DNA from: Xanthostigma xanthostigma
Lineage: Eukaryota > Arthropoda > Insecta > Raphidioptera > Raphidiidae
NCBI GenBank assembly: GCA_963575645.1
Contig: OY754464.1
Span: forward strand, 82,992,948-83,056,947
Direction of reading: 5' to 3'
Length of the DNA stretch: 64,000 nt
Part shown: piece by piece, positions 54,094-64,000 of the stretch
Layout: each line of letters starts with the position of its first letter
Numbering within the stretch: position 1 is the first letter of the stretch
The notes under the pieces: model-generated
What the model saw: only the letters and a program-made list of their open reading frames with translations
What the model was told of the DNA's origin: nothing
The model's database searches: none
Program-made: the position numbers and the translations under genes

Positions 54094-55200
54094 TCATGGT
54101 TGGAACTCAGCCGCAACGCAAATTTCCATAGTTAGATCTAATCTTCACCTTTTTTGTCGAGTTTTGGGAATATGGTAGAGATGTAGCTGTAGGGGGTCCA
54201 CCGGAACCAGCTAAATTTTGAAAGTGGTCTATGAGAAAAAAAGTCTGGGAGGCTCTGCTCTGAAAGATCAAACGGTTAAATATATAGATTATTATCAAAG
54301 ATAGGTGAAACAGTTGATTCGCAATTGTTAGTTCGGTCCTGATTGTTCGAAGAGTCAGGCAGGCACTAGAGAGTTTGGAATTGCCAAAGGCAAAGGCTCT
54401 AATACAAGAACGGCAAGTAGAGGGCGGCTAGAGCTATAGCGGAACAGTCTTAAACGAGGGGTGTACTGCAGGGATCTATAGGCGGGCCAGCTTTCTGTAG
54501 ATAGAGTGTTGCTATAGTCTAACGACTATCAGCTCCTCCAAGCACTTTGTTACTCGGTGGATTTTCTGTCCGTGCAAGTATCTCGATGAAATATTTCAAG
54601 AATTCTGAAAGCGCTCTACATTTTTTACCAAACGCTCTGACATATCTCTCCTTGTCTTTTTATTATAGAATATTATAGACACGCAAGACTTTTAAATGCA
54701 AAAATAAAGAACTGGAATAAATATAACCGTAATAGTCCACTCGTGAACCTATATTTCTCCTACAGCTGTAGGATGTTTAAGTCTGTCATACACAACTAAA
54801 GTTGCAGTAAGGTTCCTCACATTTAGGCTTCCGTACTCAAAGAATCTGTTATGGCAACGCTGTACGCCCGTCGAGGCTTCTAACTTCTAAACCCAATGAG
54901 ATATCGCCTTGAAATTCACACTCACAATGTTTAAAATATCGAGAATTTTATTCTGAAGGGGGATTCTATACGCGTAAGAGACTTGCAATTTTTTTCTAAT
55001 TAAGCATGGCTTATTGAGCACAACAAATTTGTATTTTTTTTTATTGGTTTATTAACAAATTAAAAACGATTTTCAGATGTCTGATTTTTCGTAACTATGA
55101 GTATTACAGCAAACGGTGATATCGCTGATGGATTTTCGGAGTAAAATAGCATAAATATGTTACCTTCATGGTTTACAATATAATCAATCATAATTTTTTT
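54094..55200. other. Intergenic stretch, nothing recognised
   Basis: No gene, RNA or clear repeat identified. Confidence 0.4.
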
Positions 55201-55450
55201 GACGTGATAACGTCTTATAAATTGATGAAACACCGGCTGCATGCACGAAAAAGTGTAACGTTCCGGAAAGTGTCACGTTCCGCCTGACCCTGTGCGTGCA
55301 AGCGAGAGCGCAGTATAAGCGATAGAGAGTCGGTAAAAATATAGTTTGACAGCTACTAAAATTTAGGTTATGTATTATTAAATATGATATTCGAGCGGAA
55401 TACGTTATCACGTAAAACTATCGTCCGTAAACCGACTTTACAGACAACCA
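55201..55450 (+). mobile_element. Family A element, copy A5
   Basis: Starts after a T-run with GACGTGATAACGTCTTATAA and ends GTAAACCGACTTTACAGACA before a T-run. A short internal region like A2. Confidence 0.7.
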
Positions 55451-55756
55451 ATTTTTCAACTAGTCAACTATAAGAAGATTTAGTTTTTGCTTTTAGTTAT
55501 TTAGCAAAACAATTTAATTCAAAAGTCAAAACCATACAGCTAGCCAGCTAATCGTATAATTTTCCTTATCGTGTAGAATTTCCAGTTTTACGAAGTCGTG
55601 TTTCCTTGAGGAAGTACACCCGTTTATTTTTGTGAATTTGTAGAATTTAGAATAGGTATTGGTTCTCGAAAAATCAGTAACTTAGAGTTATTGCGTAATG
55701 TAAACTTTCGATTCTCGATAAACTTTAGTATGTTCTTGCCAAAACAATATGTAGTC

Positions 55757-55935
55757 AAGTGTGTAGGCTTTCACGGCCGGTGTTGATCTTCTTGGTTTCC
55801 GGGCTTGTATGCCGTGGTCCATTGGTATTTCTACCTGAAGAACATTTCGCCCGCTACCACGTCGTCTTTGATATGTCTACCGTCAGGTAGAAACACCAAT
55901 GGACCACGGCATACAAGCCCGGAAAACAAGAAGAT
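55757..55935. repeat. Foldback repeat family H, copy H4
   Basis: Arms GGGCTTGTATGCCGTGGTCC, ATTGGTATTTCTACCTGA and the inverse. Confidence 0.6.
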
Positions 55936-56274
55936 TTGGAGCAACTTTCTTCTGTCTTGCCAAAAGTATATCAGCCATTATACAAGACATCGAGTCCTGG
56001 TATTTCCAAAAGCATTTTTCCCACGAAACACAAAACGACATTCTTTATCCGGTAAAATTAGTCGTGTGATTGTGATTTTTTTTTCATTATGACGAAATAT
56101 TTTTTTTTCCAAAATGAGTTTCGATATTTCCTTGGTACGGAGCAACACTTCTTCCCGTTTAGCGACGCAATTGAAATGCATTTTTGTATAATATGTCTGA
56201 TACACTGTAAAACGGACAGACTAGTTTCCAAGTGCCAAGTAATCGCACACTGTACCGAGTGTACACACGACGTC

Positions 56275-56410
56275 ACGTTCAACTCGTCTGCTCCTCGCTC
56301 ACTCTAACGTAGAAGCCGTCTCCGTTCTCCCCATCTCGCTGCCGCACTCTGCCTGCCCTCCACCGACAGTCGCCCCACACGCTCTGCCCCTCCGGCATTC
56401 CGCCTCCGTC
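56275..56410. other. Pyrimidine- and GC-rich patch
   Basis: CT- and C-rich (CTGCCGCACTCTGCCTGCCC, CCCCACACGCTCTGCCCC) in an AT-rich region. No frame or known site was recognised. Confidence 0.4.
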
Positions 56411-56544
56411 GAGCAACTTTTTATGTTGTGTATATTAAAGTTGAACTATCGAGAAGAACTCTTTTAAAGAGGATAGTACAATATAACCACAAAATATGGT
56501 GTATTTTATTCATATTATGTTTAGAGTAGCGCCACACATAATAC

Positions 56545-57340
56545 AATAATAATAATAAGTTCCTCTAAGTCCTAAATAGTACGAAAATTTTGAATCTAGT
56601 CTTATCTTTTGCGATATTTTTGACTTGAAGGCAGGTAGTTCCTTGTTCCATAACTTCTTCACGAGCAGTTCTTCTCCAGGATATTTTTGGTCTTCCTCTT
56701 TTTCGGTATCCCTGTGGGTTCCAATCCAAGACTTTCTTCGCTATCTCATCATCTGTCTTTCGCAGCGTGTGTCCTATCCAATTCCATTTCCTACGTTTTA
56801 TAGTTACACAGATTTGTTCAAGACATGCACGTTTCCAAAGTTTGTTGTTCGAAACGTGTTCATACCATTTCACTTTGAGAATTGCTCTGAGACATTTGTT
56901 TATGAAGATTTGCAGTTTAGTTGTTATGGCTTTCGTCACTTTCCAGGTTTCAGATCCATATAGAAGGACCGATTTTACATTCGAGTCAAAAATAGGTAAC
57001 TTCGTTTTTTCAAAAAGCATGCTTGAATACGATTTAAACTTCCGAACGCTTGGGATACTTTTTTTGTTCTGCTGTCTCCTCCATCTTTGCTGATAATACT
57101 GCCTAGTAATATTAATGCCTTCAAATGTTTATTTCCTCCTACTCAAATGAGGCAACCTAGATACTTACTCATTGGAACAGTCTGGTCCAACGTTCCTTGG
57201 CGAATATATTCGATTTCGTTGGTTTTACTAAATCATCATCGCTTGCCACGTGTGTAGACTTAACTTTAACTTTAGTACAAGATATTATGGTCTGTGAGAC
57301 ATTTAGTGTTACTTTTTGCACTGTTCGAAATACGCCTCCC
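56545..57340 (-). mobile_element. RTE-like LINE, C-terminal part of the reverse transcriptase ORF
   Basis: The minus strand encodes LGSIISKDGGDSRTKKVSQA upstream, then a 151-codon frame (56565-57020) with SNVKSVLLYGSETWKVTKAI, RRKWNWIGHTLRKTDDEIAK and WNPQGYRKRGRPKISWRRT. These motifs are typical of the C-terminal domain of RTE-type non-LTR elements. At least one frame change separates the parts; the 5' portion is missing. Confidence 0.8.
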
Positions 57341-57908
57341 TCTCCATAATATCTTACTATTTATTATTAATCAACCCAACGTATCAATTTTGGAAAACAT
57401 GCGGGTCTTATTAAACAAATCCTAAAAAAAACAATAATTTACGAATTTTATCATTATTATTATTAAATTTTTTTTTGTTAATTTAATGATATCAATTATA
57501 AAACAAAATTATTAAATTAAAAATTTGCTATTTATGAAAAAAAAATTGTCATCTGGTGCCCAATCGTTCGCTCATTTTTGTCGCAGTTGACAATCTGTCC
57601 CGAGGCCTGAGTTAAGAAGCATAACTTCAAAACTGGGTCATTACTAGAAAATAGTTTAGGGATTAAAACTCCGTCGTGAATAGCGAATAATAATGTTATG
57701 TACTTATTTATGATATAAGCGCGTAGGTAAAACTTAGGTTGAGCTGTTTTGCCGCGCCTTGTTTAGATGCGGCATGTTACAGAGTACATAATATTTTTAG
57801 TTGCGGCTTAGAAAGATTGTCCTGTACCTTTAACAATGAGGAACATACAGCTTTTATATTTCAATATAATTAGTGAGCTTGAAAATTAAGTAATCATTCT
57901 AATTTTTT

Positions 57909-58478
57909 GACGTGATAACGTCTTATAAATTGATGAATCACCAATCTTATAAATTGATAAAACACCGGCTGCATGCACGAAGAAGTGTAACGTTCGTAAC
58001 GTTCCGCCTGACCCTGTGCGTGCTTTTCTCGAAAACGCCCCTAACGATTTGGATGAAATTTACTGAAAAGGGATTTTGGGGGGCAAAAAATCGTTTTCGC
58101 TAGGTCTCATCTCTCGAAAAAATCGTTTTCATACAAATTTTATCATTATAAAAATCAATTTTTTGACGTATGAAAATACTTAAATATATATTGTAAGTAG
58201 GTTTTGGAATTTTATATAAACAGTGAAACAATTGTTTTCAAAATATTATGACAGCTAATCTTTGAGACTTAAAATAAATACGAAAGAAAGAAAGTTAAAA
58301 AAACAATTATATTATATTATGAGTCATTTTAATAAATAAAATTAACCTAAATTTGAAGCGAAAGATGCAATATCATAGATTCGAATTATTATAATTATTA
58401 TATAAATTTAGGTTATGTATTACGGAATACGTTATCACGTAAAACTATCGTCCGTAAACCGACTTTACAGACAACCAA
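57909..58478 (+). mobile_element. Family A element, copy A6
   Basis: Near twin of A1: same ends, same duplicated CTTATAAATTGAT motif, same inner ATTTTGGGGGGCAAAAAATC. Confidence 0.7.
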
Positions 58479-58639
58479 TTTTTTAACGAGTCAACTGTTT
58501 GGAACTTACATCCAATGCTTTACTTAGTCCGCGCACGCTTATTAAACACTGACCAGCAACTTTTAGTGCAGGTTCTGTGTGCATTTTTCAAGTAGTGAGC
58601 GCGCAATATGAACGGGTGTAATTTGGTGGAAGAATTTTT

Positions 58640-58742
58640 GAAGTGAAAACTTCTTTAGCGGCGTTGTACACTTTTTTGTAATGGGTAAAAAATGTTAAAC
58701 TCGCGTCAGGACACGTAAGACGAAATTTGTAAGACGAAGTAC
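58640..58742 (+). mobile_element. Family C element, partial copy C3
   Basis: The 5' part (GAAGTGAAAACTTCTTTAGC...GCGTCAGGACACGTAAGACG) is present after a T-run. The hairpin end is missing. Confidence 0.6.
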
Positions 58743-58919
58743 TTTTTTTTGTATATCTATTTTAAAATAAATACAAAATATAATCACATATTTTAATGGA
58801 GTAAGCAACTGTCTTTCTAATGCAAGAAACAGTTTTTTGATTTAATGAATATATTTTGAAAAAATCAAATGTTTATAAAAACGATTCTCGCGAGTAGTGG
58901 ATTTCTGAGTAACGCTAAG

Positions 58920-58927
58920 TATATATA
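58920..58927 (+). promoter_or_regulatory. TATA box of the U6 gene
   Basis: TATATATA at -31 to -24 relative to the U6 start, the position of the TATA element in RNA polymerase III U6 promoters. A proximal sequence element would lie about 58886-58906. Confidence 0.7.
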
Positions 58928-58950
58928 CGAGTTGTTGAGACGCGTCTACC

Positions 58951-58967
58951 GTACTTGCTTCGGCAGT

Positions 58968-59007
<40 letters not shown>

Positions 59008-59057
59008 GGCCCCTGCGCAAGGATGACACGCAAAATCGTGAAGCGTTCCACATTTTT
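58951..59057 (+). ncRNA. U6: U6 spliceosomal snRNA gene
   Basis: A full-length U6 from GTACTTGCTTCGGCAGTACA through ATACTAAAATTGGAACGATA, the ACAGAGAAGATTAGCATGGC core and CAAAATCGTGAAGCGTTCCA to a TTTTT terminator. The 5' stem pairs GUAC with GUAC, a compensated change relative to the GUUC/GAAC of Drosophila as I recall it. The catalytic ACAGAGA box and the AGC triad are intact, and a TATA box stands at the right place, so it looks functional rather than a pseudogene. U6 pairs with U2 and the 5' splice site in the spliceosome. Immediately after its T-run a family C element is inserted. Confidence 0.95.
59053..59057 (+). terminator. RNA polymerase III terminator of U6
   Basis: Five T residues directly after the U6 body, kept on the U6 side of the C4 insertion. 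Confidence 0.75.
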
Positions 59058-59212
59058 GAAGTGAAAACTTCTTTAGCGGCGTTGTGCACTTTTTGTTTGT
59101 AATAGGTAAAAAATGTTAAACTCGCGTCAGGACACGTGACCTGATCGAAAATTCGTAAGACGTTAATATTCAAGTTTTCACTTCTGCCGGCACTCCCGGA
59201 GTGCAACCCGTC
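59058..59212 (+). mobile_element. Family C element, copy C4, inserted in the U6 terminator
   Basis: Complete short copy: GAAGTGAAAACTTCTTTAGC at the start, CAAGTTTTCACTTCTGCCGG, hairpin GCACTCCCGGAGTGC and CCCGTC before a run of 12 or more T. Confidence 0.7.
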
Positions 59213-59364
59213 TTTTTTTTTTTTGAGTTTACTCCTTAAGAAACGATTTTGAGTTATAAGGGCCGGTACGGTAATTTTATGAGTAGTAAAATCAATTGAT
59301 GAGGCGTTACGCTCCACCGCTTCAAGTGTGGCGTTATGCTCGTCCGCTTCAAAAGATTCAAACA

Positions 59365-59485
59365 TATATATCTGTAGGATTTAACGTGTGAAAGAATGAG
59401 ATGGAATACAAAAGAGAGAAACATATACTTATTATATCTGTAGGATTTAACGTGCGAAAGAATGAGATGGAATACATTACACAGC
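59365..59485. repeat. Short tandem duplication
   Basis: ATATCTGTAGGATTTAACGT with GAAAGAATGAGATGGAATAC occurs twice with a period of about 70 bp. The following stretch to 60017 shows nothing recognised. Confidence 0.6.
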
Positions 59486-60017
59486 GTATCTAAGGAGTAA
59501 TCTCCAGTCGTGCGTCGGAGCTGGCACACAAACTTTATTTTATTTTGGACGATGTTATGTAAAGAGGACATTACCAGATCGGTCCAGCACGGCTAGACAG
59601 AATTTGCAGACGGCTGACTGGCGGTCGTTGCTGGTCTAAATATGTGCTCTACTCCGTTAAATAAAACGGGTATACATTCACGAGCAGGTTTTTATGATCC
59701 GTGCTGTGCTGGTCGAGCTTGTCCGCGCTGGATAAGTGTGCGCGGTCTTTTATACATCCGATTACAAATAAATAATAATAACATTACGTACGGTAATAAA
59801 ATTAACTGGCGTTAAAAACAGTTCTATTAATTGTTTCACAACTCATTCATGTATATAGGATCTATGAATTACATTACCTTTACGTATAGTATAGTGTAAA
59901 AATGTTAAATATTTTTTTTTTATAATATTGTTGTCATAAGTAATACTCTTGTGTCATAATATTTGTTTTAGTACGATCTTTAACAATGATCTTAAAATGC
60001 GATCATATAATTACAAT

Positions 60018-60753
60018 AGTTGGCAAAACCAAAAGTGCACATCCCGCAAGTTATCCACTGTACTACATATTATAGTGAAAAAAAATTAAGAAAATAGATT
60101 TAAAAAAATAAACAATTAAAAAAATAGAAAAAAAATAAAAATAAAATGGAATAGAAAAAAAATATAACTTGTGTCAGCGGGAATCGAACCCGGCATCTTG
60201 CTATTACTGGACTAACGCTTTTAACCGCTCGGCCATACTGATATCGCAGCTTGCGTTGTTATTGTGGTATAGAAGTGTAGCAGTTATTCTACGTAATACA
60301 CTACATTTACAATAACAGTAATAGATATTTTTTGTTTTTTTAAGGTTTTTTATTTTAACTATTAGCAAAAATAATAAAATAAAACTGTTTATAAAAATTA
60401 AACTACTGAACACAATATTTATGTGAATTTAAATAGGGTTCTGGTCTGATACTAAACAAAGTGAATAAAATATAACCCAAGGCAATCCGACCAAAATTGC
60501 GATCTGTAGAGTCGTGACGTACATACGTACAGACCAACCGACAACTGCTTTTTGTAATTTTCAATTACAATTTTAATAGTATTTATGAACTCGAATTGAT
60601 TTAAAAATGTTTCTGTTTTATAGATCAGAATCTCCTCTTTTCAAAAAGCTTCAATTTGGATGGATTCGTGTGAAATTAACTTAGATATAACTTCTTAGCT
60701 CTGACGCACAAAGCGATAATAAAGCACATACCGCTAGTTTAGCGGTATGTGCA
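60018..60753. mobile_element. Family L element with embedded tRNA-like segment, copy L2
   Basis: Near twin of L1: start TTGGCAAAACCAAAAGTGCA, tRNA-like segment at about 60171-60240 (minus), terminal hairpin GCACATACCGCTAG-TTTAGCGGTATGTGC. Confidence 0.65.
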
Positions 60754-61043
60754 ATTTCCATGCACCATGGCCAGTCTAATGTCGTATTCAATACAGCCCT
60801 TGACCAGAATCTATCCAGCAGGATTTTAGAAACCTGACATCAATTAACTTATCAAAAACAAGAGATCTTCAAGCTCGAGATAATTTACCCTTTTTATTAC
60901 CTTTATATGAAAATTGATTTAAACTAAATAAATCACGATTTTAATTTATGCACGTTTTAGTTTTTAATTTAGAGTGGCCCTTTCTAAAAATCAGTCTGAC
61001 ACTCTTGATCTAGAACATTCGATTGTATAATACGCGCCACGGA

Positions 61044-61330
61044 TCTAAACGGCTCGGAAGTTAGTCACAAACAGCGTCGCAAAGGCACATTTTAGAGCCG
61101 TTGATACTCGCACCACCTCCCAGCTACCTGCACGGAACGTGCGCTCGTCGGTGATTGGCCGTGATCGCTCGTTGCCTTTGTCGCTTTCCTGCTTTAAAGT
61201 ACAGTCGAGTACGCTATTGTCAAGTTGTTATTGCTATGTTAGTTTCGTTGAGTTGCGAGTTTGTAGTTTTTCAACAGACTGTACAAGCGCAAGCCCGCAA
61301 TCGCATCTGACTTCCGAGCCTTTTAGATTC
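61044..61330. repeat. GC-richer block bounded by inverted repeats
   Basis: GGCTCGGAAGTTAG on the left and CTGACTTCCGAGCC on the right form ends extending to about 24 bp. Inside is GTGATTGGCCGTGATC, a CCAAT-like site. It could be a MITE or an LTR-type fragment; no gene start follows that I can support. Confidence 0.4.
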
Positions 61331-61955
61331 GTAGCGAGTATTATAATACATAGTTTTAAAAAACCGTCGTTTCATTCGATCAATTATTTTTCGAGCAGGA
61401 TCGATTTAAAAACTCTACTATGCTTTTCATATGGAGAAATAAATATGTTCACAATCGTCATAGAATCAGATTTCTTGACGATCCTTTCTGCAACTCAACA
61501 CCAGTGTGCTAAAAATAAAATAGGTTTCATTTCATAATACGTCAATAATTCATGTCCACGATGTATATAGTCATATATTATAATAATTACAAAGTAGATA
61601 ATTAGTTTTATACTAGATTTGTTCCAACCGACAACCGCGGATTCGTTCCTGACCGGTTTCTGACTTTCCATTACGCAAATTATGGAATCCAGTCTCCAAC
61701 TTGGGATTGCAGAAATTGTCTAATGCGCATGCCTCTGATTAAAATTTTGCGCACCATTCGCAAATTTTTCTGATTGTCAGCAAACGGTTTGTAAATATAT
61801 TGAGATAAATATATCAGGGATTTATTGAGACGGCTGATGTAGCAATAAAAATTAAGAACATCCGCGGACGGTTTTGGATTTACTTATTATAAACCAAGCG
61901 CTGGGCAACCTATGACTTCTGAAGAGCGACTAGCACTAATCTCTGTTGTTCCAAG

Positions 61956-62551
61956 TAGTGATGTGTCGCTCCTGAGCGAGTCGTTCACAATGAACAACTC
62001 CTTTCTCGGAGCGGAGCGAGTCGCTCTTTTTTTTGTGAATGACTCAATCCGAGCGCCATTGCTCTGTACTGAACTATTCTGTACTGTTGCATTCGCACCT
62101 TTACAGAGCGCACACAGCACTGGGCACAGAGACACTAGTGAACTTTGCACGTACGGAGTTATCTTTGCTGAGTCGTTTAATGTTGAATGACACACTGTTT
62201 ACAGTGACTTAAACCATTCACATTGACGTCGTTGACAAAGATATAATATTGTAATAATAAACATTATTATTATTAAGCTTTTATTATAGTTTATAGTTTA
62301 TCCGAAATGCGAATAATATAAGATCACAATCATATGAAAATGAGCTCAGAGCTGAGTGTGTGTTTTGTGCTGTGCAATGCTAAGTGACTCCTGAGCATGC
62401 ATGATGACAGTTCACACCTCTGCAGTCTGCACTCTTGTGTAGTGCGTACTGTCTAGTGTCGCTCCTTTGAACGACTCCCTCTGAGCGACTCTTTTTAGTG
62501 AGCGGAGCGCACGGAGCCAGCTCCCAATAAAGTCATGTGGACACATCACTA
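61956..62551. mobile_element. hAT-type non-autonomous element
   Basis: Ends TAGTGATGTGTC and the inverse GACACATCACTA (one mismatch), flanked by GTTCCAAG and GTTCCAAA, an 8-bp target duplication with one change. The inside repeats GAGCGAGTC-type motifs. No transposase. Confidence 0.7.
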
Positions 62552-62559
62552 GTTCCAAA

Positions 62560-63380
62560 TAATATTGCTAGCAAAGATCGGGAGAAAGACTTAAACACTA
62601 CGGTGCAGACATATATACGTCTTTCTCACTTATTATACTCTGAGTCTCATGCGCATGTCTGTGAATGGAGCATGCGCGTCAGTTTGCATATATGGAACTA
62701 AGCTGTGAAAGTGAGGTGGCTATAGCTCTATTCCATTTGCTAATTGCCCCACTACAGACGTGACACTTGCAGCGCACAACGGATCAAGTAAAAAGAAAGA
62801 GATAGAAAACAATAATTTGCTGTCTCACTTCCGCTTACGGCCACTAGCAATATAGAAGTTAGTAAATATATAGTTTTCAGGTATAAAAATGATATGCCTG
62901 TCTCACTCACTCTCACATTCGCTTATAGGAGGTAGCTGGAGAGCTCCTAGGAGCTCAAAGAGCCGAGGTTTCCCAGCGCCGCTGTAAATTACGATTCACA
63001 ATAGGTACCTATAGTTGAGTGTATTATACCTGTAATAAATTAACAGTTCGAAGATAAACATCTATAATTTTCACATTGACTAAAATTACTACTAACAATA
63101 CTAACAATAATTTGTTTCAATATATAGTACATCAATAAAATCGTATTCCGATAACTAAATAAACGTAATTTCACTTTTTATCGATTTTATTAGTTTATGA
63201 ATGAACTGGATGTATATATTATAACAGTTAGTTATATTTTTATTGAGTCATTTGAAATGAAAGGTAAACATGATTTATTGGTTTATTATTTATTTATGTT
63301 TTAGAAAAATGTTGGACTTTACTTTTCAACACAACAAATATTTTGACAAATTACCTGCAATTTTGATAAAGTTTTTTTTT
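62560..63380. other. Intergenic stretch, nothing recognised
   Basis: AT-rich sequence with no supported gene; a few short palindromes only. Confidence 0.4.
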
Positions 63381-63385
63381 ATGTA

Positions 63386-63532
63386 TATGTCGCCGGGATA
63401 TTGTCAAACCCGTGATATTATAATTTCACTTAGTGAAATTATAATATCACGAATCTTTGTCAATCGTGATATTGTAATTTCACTAGTGAAATTACAAAAT
63501 CACGGATTTGACAATATCCCGGCGACATAATA
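63386..63532. repeat. Palindromic mini-element with inner ATTTCACTAGTGAAAT repeats
   Basis: Arms TATGTCGCCGGGATATTGTC (left copy TATATGTCGCC) and inverse, with ATAATTTCACTTAGTGAAATT and TAATTTCACTAGTGAAATTA inside. Similar in plan to 24488-24645. Confidence 0.65.
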
Positions 63533-63724
63533 TATAAACATTTTCAACGAACCCAAGTGTAAGGCAAGGTATTGAAGTCGCTTTTGGTTTTTTTTTTTCT
63601 AAAAATTTGGTGAATCGATTGTTTTTTTATTCTATGGGTACCGAGCTTCGTGATTTTCACGCCAACTGGTGTTAAAAATGTTCATTTTATGGGAGCATTT
63701 ATTATAATAGTATATTAAAGTATA

Positions 63725-63835
63725 AGTGGATAAAAAGGTCTTTAAAATACGCGTGATTTTTCGAGCACGACGGCGCAGCCGGAGTGCTCGAAATAGAGCA
63801 AGTGTTTTAAAGACCAGTTATCCACGAATCCTTTA
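63725..63835. repeat. Inverted repeat centred on a GC-rich core
   Basis: AAGGTCTTTAAAATACGCG and the inverse CTTGTTTTAAAGACC-like arm flank GAGCACGACGGCGCAGCCGG; the core matches 49745-49770 in inverse orientation. Confidence 0.5.
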
Positions 63836-64000
63836 CGCTATTTTTTTTTATTGGTGCACTTTGAAATCATAAATACTGGTATTATTTCTACAAAAAAATG
63901 GAAATAAAAACTAATAATGTAAAATGGTTGAATTCGTGATGTGACATCAGTATAACTTTCGTTGTCATGGAAATGAGAAAAACAGAAATTGTTTAATAAT

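Noticed and set aside
61139-61537. 132-codon plus-strand frame
   Set aside because: Ser-rich, no domain, lacks a convincing ATG, and extends from the inverted-repeat block into AT-rich sequence.
61887-62195. Overlapping ~100-codon frames on both strands
   Set aside because: They lie in the hAT-type element, which is non-coding and rich in GAGCGAGTC repeats.

Overview
This is a stretch of insect nuclear DNA: AT-rich, full of introns and crowded with transposable elements. The insect assignment rests on a canonical insect-type U6 snRNA, CLIP-domain serine proteases of the snake/Easter type, and typical arthropod repeats (SINEs, Penelope-like, RTE- and jockey-like LINEs, Ty3/gypsy, hAT, Helitron-like). 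The order cannot be settled from the sequence; a beetle or another intron-rich insect is possible.

Host genes, 0-46 kb. A head-to-tail array of five paralogous CLIP-domain serine protease genes lies on the minus strand. They are called SP0 to SP4 here, left to right; the names are mine. SP0 (34-3924) is cut by the left edge of the window. SP1 (8775-13420), SP2 (15989-20114), SP3 (21861-28703) and SP4 (32848-45494) are complete. All have the same six-exon plan: signal peptide, CLIP domain, linker with activation site, catalytic His exon, Asp exon, Ser exon. Intron phases are identical, and every complete model joins into one open frame (358, 364, 349 and 361 aa). The array is graded. SP4 has an Arg activation site and a full His/Asp/Ser triad. 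SP3 has the triad but no recognisable activation motif. SP1 and SP2 have lost the activation motif, His and Asp but keep Ser, so they look like pseudoproteases. A conserved motif, CGGGTAAAAGAAYCGRATC on the coding strand, lies 114-159 bp upstream of all five start codons and suggests shared regulation. Such proteins usually act in haemolymph cascades (melanisation, Toll activation), with active proteases and inactive homologues working together.

Mobile DNA in and around the array. The introns hold LINE remnants, SINEs, MITEs and foldback elements. A young, apparently whole Ty3/gypsy element (36139-42855) sits in intron 1 of SP4, inside a hAT fragment. Three short families, called A, B and C here, share one architecture: a palindromic subterminal repeat after a T-run at one end, and an inverted copy plus a hairpin before a T-run at the other. 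This fits non-autonomous Helentron (HINE) elements.

Right part, 46-64 kb. No protein-coding host gene was recognised. The region holds a 2.4-kb foldback element inside a Penelope-like relic, a LINE C-terminus, a hAT MITE, several palindromes, and one apparently functional U6 snRNA gene (58951-59057) whose T-run terminator carries a family C insertion.
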